In this document: piece by piece, positions 36,900-45,836 of the stretch
How the letters are laid out: each line of letters opens with the position of its first letter
Position numbering within the stretch: the stretch's first letter is position 1
Assembly: GCF_000425305.1 (NCBI RefSeq)
Contig: NZ_KE384346.1
Span: forward strand, 11,193-60,737
Length of the DNA: 49,545 nt
Direction of reading: 5' to 3'
Origin: Psychroserpens burtonensis DSM 12212
GTDB lineage: Bacteria > Bacteroidota > Bacteroidia > Flavobacteriales > Flavobacteriaceae
Notes under the pieces: model-generated
Seen by the model: the letters and a program-made list of their open reading frames with translations, nothing else
What the model was told of the DNA's origin: nothing
Databases searched by the model: none
Program-made: the position numbers and the translations under genes

Positions 36900-37996
36900 C
36901 TCTAGAAACTACAGATATTCTTATCATAACCTCAGAGTTTCCGCCCCAACCTGGAGGTATCGGCAATCATGCTTATAATTTAGCATTATATTTATCTAAG
37001 CGACATTATCGGGTTGAGGTCATTGCCGATCAGCGCTCAATTACAGGAGATGAAGAACGTGATTTTGATACAGCACTTCCATTTCTAGTCACAAGAATTA
37101 AACGCACTAGGCGGCGTTCTTTTATGTATCTCCAGCGTATCCTAACGACTAGGAAGCGGTGCAGGACAGCCTCTCACATTATAGCGACTGGTAAATTCTC
37201 ACTTTGGAATATTGGCTTTTTAAATGTTCGTAAAGCGGCGAAGACTATGGCTATTATTCATGGAACAGAAGTGAACTTGAAATCTTTTTTTCTTCGGAAA
37301 TCAATAGACTTGGCATTACAGAAATTCAATACGATTGTGGCCGTATCAAATTATACAAAAGGCCTTGTGGCTCACTTAAATAAAAAGGTGGTCGTGATCC
37401 CCAATGGTATTGATGTAGACCAATGGTCAGCTAATATAGCACAACAGCCTTTAAAAGGGCAACCTAGCTTGATCACTGTTGGTCGTGTAAGTTCTAGGAA
37501 AGGACAACTTAACGTGATAAAGCGCTTGCCTGAGCTTGTGAAACGGTTCCCTGAACTTCATTATCACTGTGTGGGGATTCCAACCGAAGCGGAATACTTT
37601 ATCAAAGAGGCGGAAGCTTTACATGTGGGGTCATACGTCACATTTCATGGGAGTGTTAGTGCTGCTATTCTAAAGCAAATGCTTGGGGCGACAGACCTCT
37701 TTGTCATGCTGAGTTCAGAGAGTGTAACTGGAGATGTTGAAGGTTTTGGGATTGCTATTTTAGAGGCTAATGCTTTAGGTATTCCTGCCATAGGGGCGAA
37801 GGGTTGCGGGATTGAAGATGCCATATCTGATGGGCATTCTGGTCTCTTGATCAATGGGAATTCTACTAAAGATTTTGAGACCGCTCTTGTTACGATCTTG
37901 TCTCATAAAGCAACCTATCGTATGGAGGCAAAAAAATGGGCACAACAACATGATTGGACACTAATTATCAACCAATATTTAGCGCTTTTGGAATGA
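36896..37996 (+). CDS. GT4 family glycosyltransferase
   Basis: A 366-residue GT-B enzyme. ILIITSEFPPQPGGIGNHAYNLA is the classic N-terminal opening with the PPQPGGI acceptor loop. The donor domain has ITVGRVSSRKGQLNVI and Glu-x7-Glu as EGFGIAILE. The start is a GTG that overlaps the upstream TGA, and the stop overlaps the next ATG (ATGA), so three glycosyltransferase genes are translationally chained here. Substrates unknown. Confidence 0.87.
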   Translation: MTLETTDILIITSEFPPQPGGIGNHAYNLALYLSKRHYRVEVIADQRSITGDEERDFDTALPFLVTRIKRTRRRSFMYLQRILTTRKRCRTASHIIATGKFSLWNIGFLNVRKAAKTMAIIHGTEVNLKSFFLRKSIDLALQKFNTIVAVSNYTKGLVAHLNKKVVVIPNGIDVDQWSANIAQQPLKGQPSLITVGRVSSRKGQLNVIKRLPELVKRFPELHYHCVGIPTEAEYFIKEAEALHVGSYVTFHGSVSAAILKQMLGATDLFVMLSSESVTGDVEGFGIAILEANALGIPAIGAKGCGIEDAISDGHSGLLINGNSTKDFETALVTILSHKATYRMEAKKWAQQHDWTLIINQYLALLE

Positions 37997-39129
37997 GTAC
38001 CTTAACCATAATTTCACATACAGAGCATTATAAAACTCAAGACGGTACCTTTGTAGGTTTGGGGTCTACAGTCACCGAAATCAATCACTTGCTAGCGGTT
38101 TTTGATCATATTGTTCATGTCGCTATGTTGCATGATACTGCAGCGCCTCTAAGCGCTATGCCATATACGTCAAATAGGATTCGGTTTGTGGCGCTGCCAG
38201 CTTTAGGAGGTCAAGGGATTAAAGATAAATTAGCCATTGTTTGGCGCGCACCTACCGTGTTAAAAATAATTAATTCTGAAATTAATAAGACCGATTACTT
38301 TCAGTTTAGAGCACCAACAGGCATTGGTGTGTTCGTGATGCCTTATCTGTTGCTTTTTAGTTCTAAAAAAGGCTGGTTTAAGTATGCAGGTAACTGGAAA
38401 CAGGACAATGCGCCTTTAGCCTATAGTTTTCAACGTTGGCTATTAAAAAACCAAAAACGTAAAGTGACTATTAATGGGTTTTGGGAGGATCAACCGCCTC
38501 AATGTCTCAGCTTTGAGAACCCGTGTTTAACTTCCGAAGAACTTAAAAAGGGGCAGGAAACTAGAAAGCATAAGTCTTTAGAGGGTCAAGACATCAGTCT
38601 GTGTTTTGTGGGACGATTAGAGCGTGAAAAAGGGCTAGACCTTTTTATTGAAGCGCTATTGTCTTTAACTACTGCGGAAGCCTCTAAACTTAAAGCGATC
38701 CATATTGTTGGAGATGGGAATGACTTGGAACACTACCTGAATAAAACTAAGCGCAGTGAGTTACATTTTATTTTCCATGGATTTTTGTCTAGAACAGAGG
38801 TTCATGCTATTTATAAGCAATCTCATGCTATTGTGTTGCCATCTGCATCAGAGGGATTTCCTAAAGTCATCTCTGAAGCCATGAATTATGGGTGTTTACC
38901 AATAGTGTCTAATCTTTCGTCAATTGCACAGTATATAAGTGAGGACGTCAATGGCTTTCTGTTGTATCCCATAACCTTAGAAAACCTAGTTACTCAAATA
39001 AGAAAACTATTGAATTTATCAACAGAAAGTTATTTGAATATGATCCATTCTCGAGAGGATCAATTTTTAAAGTTTACATACACTCATTATAATGACAGAC
39101 TTAAATACGAATTATTAAGCAATTACTAA
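37993..39129 (+). CDS. GT4 family glycosyltransferase
   Basis: A 378-residue GT-B enzyme. STLTIISHTEHYKTQDGTFVG is the opening, FQFRAPTGIGVF lies in the N-domain, and the donor domain starts LCFVGRLEREKGLDLFIEAL with Glu-x7-Glu as EGFPKVISE. I start it at the ATG 37993, which overlaps the previous stop by 4 nt. An in-frame TTG at 37954 would lie deep inside the upstream gene and add 13 unlikely residues. It is followed by the transglutaminase-like gene. Confidence 0.86.
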   Translation: MSTLTIISHTEHYKTQDGTFVGLGSTVTEINHLLAVFDHIVHVAMLHDTAAPLSAMPYTSNRIRFVALPALGGQGIKDKLAIVWRAPTVLKIINSEINKTDYFQFRAPTGIGVFVMPYLLLFSSKKGWFKYAGNWKQDNAPLAYSFQRWLLKNQKRKVTINGFWEDQPPQCLSFENPCLTSEELKKGQETRKHKSLEGQDISLCFVGRLEREKGLDLFIEALLSLTTAEASKLKAIHIVGDGNDLEHYLNKTKRSELHFIFHGFLSRTEVHAIYKQSHAIVLPSASEGFPKVISEAMNYGCLPIVSNLSSIAQYISEDVNGFLLYPITLENLVTQIRKLLNLSTESYLNMIHSREDQFLKFTYTHYNDRLKYELLSNY

Positions 39130-39195
39130 TGATATAAATAATGTCAATATTTTTGATTTTAGAGCAAAATAGTATTAGATAACTGAGAATATTAG

Positions 39196-40062
39196 GTGCA
39201 ACAAAAAAAAAAAATTACATTTAGCATTCTGCTATTAATTTATAAATTACAAATGATTTTAAATAGGATTTCTTGGTTTTTTAAGCGGCATCCGTTTTTA
39301 TATAAAGCGCGTTTTAAACTATTATCTAAAAATTCTAGTATCGAGAATATTGAAGAGCAATCTTACAATGTCAAAAATAAGATTAATGACATTCCTGATT
39401 ATTTCAAAGAAGTCAATGCCATGATTTTTAAGGATGGTACACCAAAAAATGATCTTGATGTGGTCAAACAGTTAAGTATTTGGTTACAAAACAATATTAA
39501 AGGTGGGCCTGGATTAAGTGAGCCTTCTGAAGAAGCTTTAAGAATAATGCTCGATGGTAAAGGTGGTGTTTGTAGTGATATCGCTCAAATCTTTAATAAT
39601 TTTTGTGTGATTAATAACATACAAGTACGTGAATGGGGAAATACACGTGCACCATTTAGCACAACTTATGGAGGGCACTCCTTCAACGAGTTTTTTTCTA
39701 AGTCTTTAAATAAGTGGATTTTAATTGATGTGTCTTACAGTTTGTTTTTTTATAACAAAAATAAAGAGGCACCATTATCGGTATTAGAGCTTTATGCCTT
39801 TTTTCCAGAACAAGGCGGCATTTATTTTAAGAGCTTTAATGATGCCAAAGCTGTAGATGAAAAGAATATCACTAAAAATTATTTACATCACGATACCATT
39901 GCATTTTTAATTTGCAATTACTCCAACAAGACTTATGACGCTTTTTTAAAACGCACACGACCTCATATTCCCGTATTTGTGACTCATTTTGTGATATTTC
40001 TTCTTGGAAAAAGCTATCATTATCGCTTTCCATTAAATAATTATAAAGAGATCTTTAGTTGA
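39196..40062 (+). CDS. Transglutaminase-like (papain-fold) protein in a polysaccharide locus
   Basis: A 288-residue protein with an N-terminal hydrophobic stretch (about residues 8-30, possible membrane anchor) and a transglutaminase-like core. The catalytic Cys is C126 in KGGVCSDIAQIF, His is H161 in GGHSFNEF and Asp is D178 in LIDVSYS, in the correct order and spacing for the fold. Such domains cleave or form amide bonds. It may act on an amide in the glycan or on a protein of the machinery. The start is GTG (39196), and codons 3-7 form a run of 12 A, so slippage would shift the frame. An in-frame ATG at 39253 could restart translation. Confidence 0.8.
   Translation: MQQKKKITFSILLLIYKLQMILNRISWFFKRHPFLYKARFKLLSKNSSIENIEEQSYNVKNKINDIPDYFKEVNAMIFKDGTPKNDLDVVKQLSIWLQNNIKGGPGLSEPSEEALRIMLDGKGGVCSDIAQIFNNFCVINNIQVREWGNTRAPFSTTYGGHSFNEFFSKSLNKWILIDVSYSLFFYNKNKEAPLSVLELYAFFPEQGGIYFKSFNDAKAVDEKNITKNYLHHDTIAFLICNYSNKTYDAFLKRTRPHIPVFVTHFVIFLLGKSYHYRFPLNNYKEIFS
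39203..39214 (+). repeat. A12 homopolymer at the start of the transglutaminase-like gene
   Basis: Twelve consecutive A, covering codons 3-7 of the gene if it starts at the GTG 39196. Tracts of this length in a 5' coding region are known slippage sites for phase variation in other bacteria. Whether this one varies is not shown by a single sequence. Confidence 0.6.
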
Positions 40063-40154
40063 AGATTACTGAAATTTATAGTTTACAGCAGCGCTTTTAA
40101 ATTTAAGACATCTTATAAAATTTAGCATTAATTTCTAAAATAATATTACAACAA

Positions 40155-41519
40155 GTGAAAACCAATATTACATATGTTACAGCTATCGGCTTTCACATTG
40201 CTATTGGACTTTTGATTTATTTAAATGAGAGCTTGGCAAAAATCTATTTTGCAGCAGCCTTAGTTTATTTTTTATATCGCATTCTCTTAGTGAATGATTC
40301 TCAAAAAACGTTTGAAGTTTTAAAGGCCTGTGCTTATTTTGTAGGTGCAGAGGTTTTTTTTAGAACGACAGGAGGTGCTATTTCTTATGAAGCGGGAAAG
40401 TACTTGGTAATTCTGTTTATATTAATAGGTATGTTTTATAAAGGTATTTCAGGTAAGGGATATCCGTATTTTTTGTATTTGTTATTGTTAGTGCCTTCGA
40501 TATTTGTTGCCTCAACCACCTTAAGCTTTGATGCTAATTTTAGAACAAATATCGCTTTTGTTTTAAGTGGTCCTGTATGTTTGGGTTTAGCTGCTTTATT
40601 TTGTTATGATAAGAAAGTAACGTTTAAGCAAATGTCGCAGATATTAATGTTTATGCTTCTTCCCATTCTATCTCATACTGCCTATGTGTACTTTTATGCG
40701 CCCGATTTGCGAGATGTTTTGACAAGTACTGCTTCCAATAGAGAGGCGGCAGGTGGCTTTGGCTCGAATCAAGTTGCGACTGTTTTAGGACTGGGGATGT
40801 TTCTTCTCGGTATTCGATTATTTATAAACTCAAAAACTTTTGGGATTCGTTTATTAAATACGGTGTTGTTGATTTTCGTGTCTTATCGTACTGTCGTTAC
40901 TTTGAGTAGAGGTGGCGTAATCACGGGTATTCTTTGTATTCTTATCTTTTTGTTTTTTTATTATATTCAAGCAAAGTCTAAAGTTAAAAATCAGGTTATA
41001 GGTGTTTTCGGACTCTTTGTTACGGCATTGGTATTAGCTTGGTTTGTAAGCTCCAGCCAAAGTAGTGGCCTTACAGACAAACGTTACGCTAATCAAAATT
41101 CCAAAGGAATAGAGAAAAATGACCTCACCACAGGTCGTAAAACTCTATTTCTTCAAGAAATAGATGGTTTTATTACAAATCCTTTCTTTGGTATTGGGTC
41201 GAGTCGTGCAAAAGATAGACGCATAGAGATTGACGGTCAAGGGGTGACATCACATAATGAAATTAGTAGAACTTTAGCAGAACACGGTATCTTTGGCGTT
41301 ATAATTTTATTAATTTTAGTATTTAAACCTTTAGATATGAGATCAATAAATAGAAAAAATTATTTTTTCTTTGCCTTCCTCGCTTTCTGGTTTGCCACTA
41401 TTAATCATTCATCCATGCGCATCGCAGCACCAGCTTTTATATACGCATTGGCACTTTTAAACGTCGTTAATGAAAAAAATCCTATACATAGGAAACAACT
41501 TAAAGAACAGCAAGTCTAA
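40155..41519 (+). CDS. Wzy/O-antigen ligase family membrane protein
   Basis: A 454-residue polytopic inner-membrane protein with roughly eleven helices. The large periplasmic loop and VTSHNEISRTLAEHGIFGVI near residue 365 are the Wzy_C/WaaL hallmark (histidine in the loop before a helix). TLSRGGVITGILCIL is the other conserved region. It either polymerises repeat units (Wzy) or joins a glycan to its carrier (ligase); sequence alone rarely separates these. GTG start. The next gene begins 50 nt before its stop in another frame. It is the only large polytopic protein of the locus apart from Wzm and the priming enzyme. Confidence 0.82.
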   Translation: MKTNITYVTAIGFHIAIGLLIYLNESLAKIYFAAALVYFLYRILLVNDSQKTFEVLKACAYFVGAEVFFRTTGGAISYEAGKYLVILFILIGMFYKGISGKGYPYFLYLLLLVPSIFVASTTLSFDANFRTNIAFVLSGPVCLGLAALFCYDKKVTFKQMSQILMFMLLPILSHTAYVYFYAPDLRDVLTSTASNREAAGGFGSNQVATVLGLGMFLLGIRLFINSKTFGIRLLNTVLLIFVSYRTVVTLSRGGVITGILCILIFLFFYYIQAKSKVKNQVIGVFGLFVTALVLAWFVSSSQSSGLTDKRYANQNSKGIEKNDLTTGRKTLFLQEIDGFITNPFFGIGSSRAKDRRIEIDGQGVTSHNEISRTLAEHGIFGVIILLILVFKPLDMRSINRKNYFFFAFLAFWFATINHSSMRIAAPAFIYALALLNVVNEKNPIHRKQLKEQQV

Positions 41520-42498
41520 CGTTTCTGGAATTCAAATTCTGGGACCACTGTTAGAGAGTGAAGGCCATGTTGTTTATTATGCGTCTTCAAAGGCTAATAA
41601 ACTGCTTCGGTTATTAGATATGATCACGTCCTGTCTGTGGTATTCTAAAAAAGTTGATGTCGTTTTAATAGATACCTATAGCACTCAAAATTTTTACTAT
41701 GCTTGGGTTATCGGTCTCATTTGTAGACGCTATAAATTACCGTACATGCCAATACTTCATGGAGGGGATTTACCAAAAAGACTGCAATCTCATCCCAGCA
41801 AAAGTGATACTCTTTTTAATAATGCGATTTGTTGTATTGCACCCTCATTATATATTAAAGAAGCCTTTGAACAAAAAGGGTATCGCCCTATCGTTTATAT
41901 CCCTAATGCCATAGAAATGGTCAACTATCCTATTTCTAAAAAGACATTTGAGATACCAAAATTACTCTGGGTGCGTTCATTTTCAAAAATATACAACCCT
42001 ACATTAGCCATTAGCGTGTTAAAATCTTTGCAAGACAGGTTTCCAGAGGCAGAATTGTGTATGGTTGGACCCGATAGTGATGGCAGTCTAAAAGCTGTTA
42101 TTGATTTAGCGAATGAACTACATGTTGCTGTTAAGATTACAGGAAAGCTCACAAAAACAGAGTGGATCCATCTTTCAAAAGACTATAATATATTTATCAA
42201 TACCACCAACTTTGATAATATGCCTGTGAGTGTTATTGAGGCTATGGCACTTGGTTTGCCAGTAGTGTCTACAAATGTAGGCGGTATGCCCTATTTAATT
42301 ACAAATCAAAGGGAGGGTATTTTAGTGAATCCAGATAATGTACTCGACATGGTAAACGCGATACAAGGAGTGATGAGCGATCGTTTAAAAAGAGAGGAAA
42401 TCATTAGAAACGCAAGACTAAAAGCAGAACAGTTGGATTGGAAACACATTAAAAAACAATGGATAGATATCTTGGAGCAAGAAAATGATGAATTCTAA
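41470..42498 (+). CDS. GT4 family glycosyltransferase with Asp-x7-Glu motif
   Basis: A 342-residue GT-B enzyme. ILYIGNNLKNSKSNVSGIQILG opens it, and PYMPILHGGDLPKRL is the hinge-side motif. The donor domain starts LLWVRSFSKIYNPTLAISVL, with DNMPVSVIE in place of the usual Glu-x7-Glu (first Glu conservatively replaced by Asp). The ATG at 41470 gives a proper N-terminal strand although it overlaps the upstream gene by 50 nt. It lies 39 nt before the second priming transferase gene. Confidence 0.84.
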   Translation: MKKILYIGNNLKNSKSNVSGIQILGPLLESEGHVVYYASSKANKLLRLLDMITSCLWYSKKVDVVLIDTYSTQNFYYAWVIGLICRRYKLPYMPILHGGDLPKRLQSHPSKSDTLFNNAICCIAPSLYIKEAFEQKGYRPIVYIPNAIEMVNYPISKKTFEIPKLLWVRSFSKIYNPTLAISVLKSLQDRFPEAELCMVGPDSDGSLKAVIDLANELHVAVKITGKLTKTEWIHLSKDYNIFINTTNFDNMPVSVIEAMALGLPVVSTNVGGMPYLITNQREGILVNPDNVLDMVNAIQGVMSDRLKREEIIRNARLKAEQLDWKHIKKQWIDILEQENDEF

Positions 42499-42537
42499 CT
42501 TAACTTCTTATATTTACAAAAGCCCTTTTAAAAAATA

Positions 42538-43932
42538 ATGAGTCAGAAAAAAAGTATCCATTTTGAGATCTCCGAACGTAAAATATTATTGCGTCTTGTA
42601 GATCTTTTTGTCGTGATTCTTGGTTTATATATTTTACAAATCTGTATCGATTTTGACTACCTCACAGTCAATAAAAATAATATTGGCTACCTTATAGTTC
42701 TAGGAATCTATATCACCGTCTTTGGGACTGTTTTTGAAATATACGATCTTCAAAAATCGAGTAAATTAGATGTTACTTTTAGGAACATCGTGTTAACCGC
42801 TTCAACATCTGTATTGTTTTATCTGTTAACGCCAGTATTGACGCCATTTCTTCCTGAACGACGTCTTCAAATTATCTATTTTTATCTCGGAATCATTGGG
42901 ATGATTTTTATTTGGCGCTGGGCTTATATCGTGTTTGTTTCTGCACCTAGGTTTTATAAAAAAGTGCTGCTTGTAGGTGAGATTTCAAATATTGAGAATA
43001 TCATTAAGCCGCTTAACCAGAGTGACCCTAACTATAAAATTGTAGGCTTTATTAATTCTGAACCAAAATCTGAATCACCAATAAAATTCAAAGGTTTAAA
43101 GGAATTTAAGTCTGTAGATTTACTGCAGGTGATTAAGGAAGAAAAAATTTCTGAAATATTAGTAGCGAGTTACAATTCTGAGACGATTACACCAGAGGTG
43201 TATCACGATCTTATTTTATTATTAGATCAAGGATTTGCGATACGAGAATACACGCAGGTCTTTGAGGAAATAACCTATCGTGTACCCGTTCAATTTGTAG
43301 GTAAAGATTTCTATAAATATTTCCCGTTTAGTAGAAGTAATCAAAACACCTTATATCTCTTTTTTCATAGAGTTTTTGATATTTTGTTTTCTGTTATAGG
43401 CTTATTTATAGGCGTTTTGTTATTGCCATTTATTCTCTTGGGAAATTTAATTGCAAATAAAGGGCCTCTATTTTATTTTCAAGAACGCGTAGGCCAAAAT
43501 GGAAAGCTCTTTCAAATAGTGAAATTGCGAAGTATGATCGTGAATGCCGAAGCCGCTGGTGCTAAATGGGCAGAAAAGAACGACTCAAGAATCACTAAGT
43601 TTGGAGTGTTTCTTAGGCGATCACGGCTTGATGAAGTCCCTCAATTTGTTAACGTTTTAAAAGGTGATATGAGTATTATTGGACCACGTCCAGAACGTTC
43701 GTTTTTTGTCAACGAGCTCTCTAGGATTATCCCATTTTACGAAACAAGGCATATTGTAAAACCAGGACTTACGGGTTGGGCACAAGTAAATACACGCTAT
43801 GGATCATCTGTTGACGATAGCTTAACCAAGCTTCAGTATGATTTGTATTATATCAAGCACAGGAGTGTGTTTTTAGATATCAATATTGTTGTGAAGACGC
43901 TAAGTACTATTTTGTATTATAGAGGACAGTAA
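42538..43932 (+). CDS. Polyprenyl glycosylphosphotransferase, large WbaP/WcaJ type
   Basis: A 464-residue inner-membrane enzyme that starts a glycan by moving a sugar phosphate to undecaprenyl phosphate. Four N-terminal membrane helices (residues about 15-140), a Rossmann-like middle domain (KKVLLVGEISNIENII), then the catalytic part: a hydrophobic helix after HRVFDIL, FQERVGQNG, IVKLRSM, RSRLDEVPQFVNVL, MSIIGPRPER and KPGLTGWAQ. It is the second priming enzyme of the window, the first being the small one at 7171. Last plus-strand gene of the locus; about 240 nt separate it from convergent lnt. Confidence 0.9.
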   Translation: MSQKKSIHFEISERKILLRLVDLFVVILGLYILQICIDFDYLTVNKNNIGYLIVLGIYITVFGTVFEIYDLQKSSKLDVTFRNIVLTASTSVLFYLLTPVLTPFLPERRLQIIYFYLGIIGMIFIWRWAYIVFVSAPRFYKKVLLVGEISNIENIIKPLNQSDPNYKIVGFINSEPKSESPIKFKGLKEFKSVDLLQVIKEEKISEILVASYNSETITPEVYHDLILLLDQGFAIREYTQVFEEITYRVPVQFVGKDFYKYFPFSRSNQNTLYLFFHRVFDILFSVIGLFIGVLLLPFILLGNLIANKGPLFYFQERVGQNGKLFQIVKLRSMIVNAEAAGAKWAEKNDSRITKFGVFLRRSRLDEVPQFVNVLKGDMSIIGPRPERSFFVNELSRIIPFYETRHIVKPGLTGWAQVNTRYGSSVDDSLTKLQYDLYYIKHRSVFLDINIVVKTLSTILYYRGQ

Positions 43933-44054
43933 ATGTAGTCTTCAGTTTACAGTCGAAGTCTGAGTGGCAGTTTTTAGTGCTTACTGTGGCCTTTACGCTT
44001 ATGTGTTTTGCTAGCGCTAGACAAATGATAGTACTCTTATTCTTACTCTAGTTT

Positions 44055-44174
44055 CTAATCCTGTTTCTCAGGGTTTAATTTAAAGTTGACGTCTTGATAA
44101 TTATAGGTTTTATCTGCGACATACTGTGCTCTTTTGTGAAATGCTCTCTGATAGCCTTTATAAATATTCGCCCC
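44055..44174 (-). other. Open frame directly after and in frame with the lnt stop
   Basis: After the TAG at 44175-44177 the same minus-strand frame stays open for 39 codons (starting GANIYKGYQRAFHKR, ending NFKLNPEKQD) to a TAG at 44055. The composition is charged and protein-like. It has no start codon of its own. It could be a former 3' extension of lnt cut off by a nonsense change, a remnant of another gene, or chance. Confidence 0.3.
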
Positions 44175-45788
44175 CTAAGACGTCTCTTTTTTTCTTCGGA
44201 AGAATCCAATCAATCCAACAAATACAAGAATAAAGATGCTAATTCTGGCTATATAATCACCAGCCATGACATAGAATGTAATTGTATCGTTGGTTCTTAT
44301 TTGTCCGGATAATGCGCCTTTTTCTCCGTAAGCAAGGCGACTCGTAATCTCACCTTTAGCATTTATAATTGCAGAAATACCCGTATTCGCACTTCGTACA
44401 ATATCACGACGTGTTTCAACAGCTCTTAGTTTGGCGTAACTTAAATGTTGTTTATGGCCTTGGGTTTCATTCCACCAAGCATCATTGGTTATTATGGCTA
44501 AAAAGTTAGCCTCATTTCTAACATAACCTGATACAAACTCCCCATAGACAGATTCATAGCAAATGATAGGAGCTACCTTAAATTTTGAGTTGGATGAGGT
44601 AAAAACACCTCTGTAATCTTGTGTTGTTTTCATGGCAACTGTACCACCAAGATCAATAAGGGCGTCACCAACAATCGGTTTTAGTATGTCTTGATATGGG
44701 AAGTTTTCTATACCAACCACTAGTTTTGATTTGTTGTATTGCTGTACAGAATTTGAACTATTAATTAAAAGAGCAGCGTTGTAGTCGTCATACCAAGTAT
44801 TTGCTGTGAATTTGTAGGTATTTGTTTCTTTCTTTATTTTGCTCTTGTCTGTGAACATGTCATAAAATGAAATACCAGTTAAGAGATTCACATTGGGATG
44901 TGCTTTGACATACCGGTCAAACTTGCTCTTTAACAATGAATTATCAAACGTACTAAGTGGTGTGCTTTCTGCTAGAAACGTTTCAGGAGCAATGACAAAA
45001 TCTGTAGCATCTGTAATTTTGGAGTCTGATAACTCAAAAAATAACTCTGCAAAATTTAAATTAGTCATGTTATATTTTTCCGAATACGGATCAATATTAG
45101 GTTGTAAAGCAATGACATTAACCGTTTCGCCTTCTTGTGTATAGGAACTATATATTACAAAGGAAATAAGAATAGGTACAATTATGAGTCCGGCACATTT
45201 CAGCAAAACAGATTTTAAAACCCGCTTTGATTGGTCATCTTGATAGGATAAAATACCCTTAAAAATAAGTGCATTTAATATCCAAATCCAAAGTGTACCT
45301 CCAAAAGTCCCTGTGTATTCATACCACTGAATCCAACTCATATATTCTGAAAACCCATTACCGAGATTAAGCCATGGCCAAGAAAACTCCCATCCTAAAT
45401 GTAATTTTTCAAAACTTATCCAAAGGACTACCAAAAATAATAACGCTCTGTTTGTCGATTGACGCTTGGCATATTTGTGATAGATTAGAACGATAAGTGC
45501 CATTAAAGCAGCATTTACAAAAACAGCAAAACTGGCACCAAAGAGATCGGCAAACCGCAACCAACTTGTGGTGATTGCATTCCAGATGACAAATGTGAGA
45601 TAGGAAAGTCCGAATATTTTAAGTCCCTTGCGTTTTACCTCAGACAGTCGCAATTGACGCTCAGCCAATAGTAGTGGTACAAATGCAAAAAATAATAATA
45701 AAGGGAAACCGTAGGTAGGCCAGCCCAAAGCCAATAGGACTCCCGATGCTAAGGCCAATAATACCAATTTGAATTTAGAAAAACGCAT
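44175..45788 (-). CDS. Apolipoprotein N-acyltransferase (Lnt)
   Basis: A 537-residue inner-membrane enzyme that adds the third acyl chain to lipoproteins. Several N-terminal membrane helices are followed by a nitrilase-like periplasmic domain, and the catalytic triad is visible: E269 in IAPETFL, K353 in YNKSKLVVG and C410 in PIICYESVYGEF. A C-terminal helix (IARISIFILVFVGLIGFF) closes the protein. Length is normal for the family. It lies 48 nt downstream of the PorV/PorQ-family gene on the same strand and probably shares its transcript. Confidence 0.92.
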   Translation of the reverse strand: MRFSKFKLVLLALASGVLLALGWPTYGFPLLLFFAFVPLLLAERQLRLSEVKRKGLKIFGLSYLTFVIWNAITTSWLRFADLFGASFAVFVNAALMALIVLIYHKYAKRQSTNRALLFLVVLWISFEKLHLGWEFSWPWLNLGNGFSEYMSWIQWYEYTGTFGGTLWIWILNALIFKGILSYQDDQSKRVLKSVLLKCAGLIIVPILISFVIYSSYTQEGETVNVIALQPNIDPYSEKYNMTNLNFAELFFELSDSKITDATDFVIAPETFLAESTPLSTFDNSLLKSKFDRYVKAHPNVNLLTGISFYDMFTDKSKIKKETNTYKFTANTWYDDYNAALLINSSNSVQQYNKSKLVVGIENFPYQDILKPIVGDALIDLGGTVAMKTTQDYRGVFTSSNSKFKVAPIICYESVYGEFVSGYVRNEANFLAIITNDAWWNETQGHKQHLSYAKLRAVETRRDIVRSANTGISAIINAKGEITSRLAYGEKGALSGQIRTNDTITFYVMAGDYIARISIFILVFVGLIGFFRRKKETS

Positions 45789-45836
45789 GAAAAAATGGTG
45801 TTGTTTTATGTTGGAATCGGTATCGATTGTGATTCA

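Noticed and set aside
44011-44020. CTAGCGCTAG palindrome between the locus and lnt
   Set aside because: A single 10-bp palindrome is expected by chance at this scale. No T-run or repeat copy supports a role.
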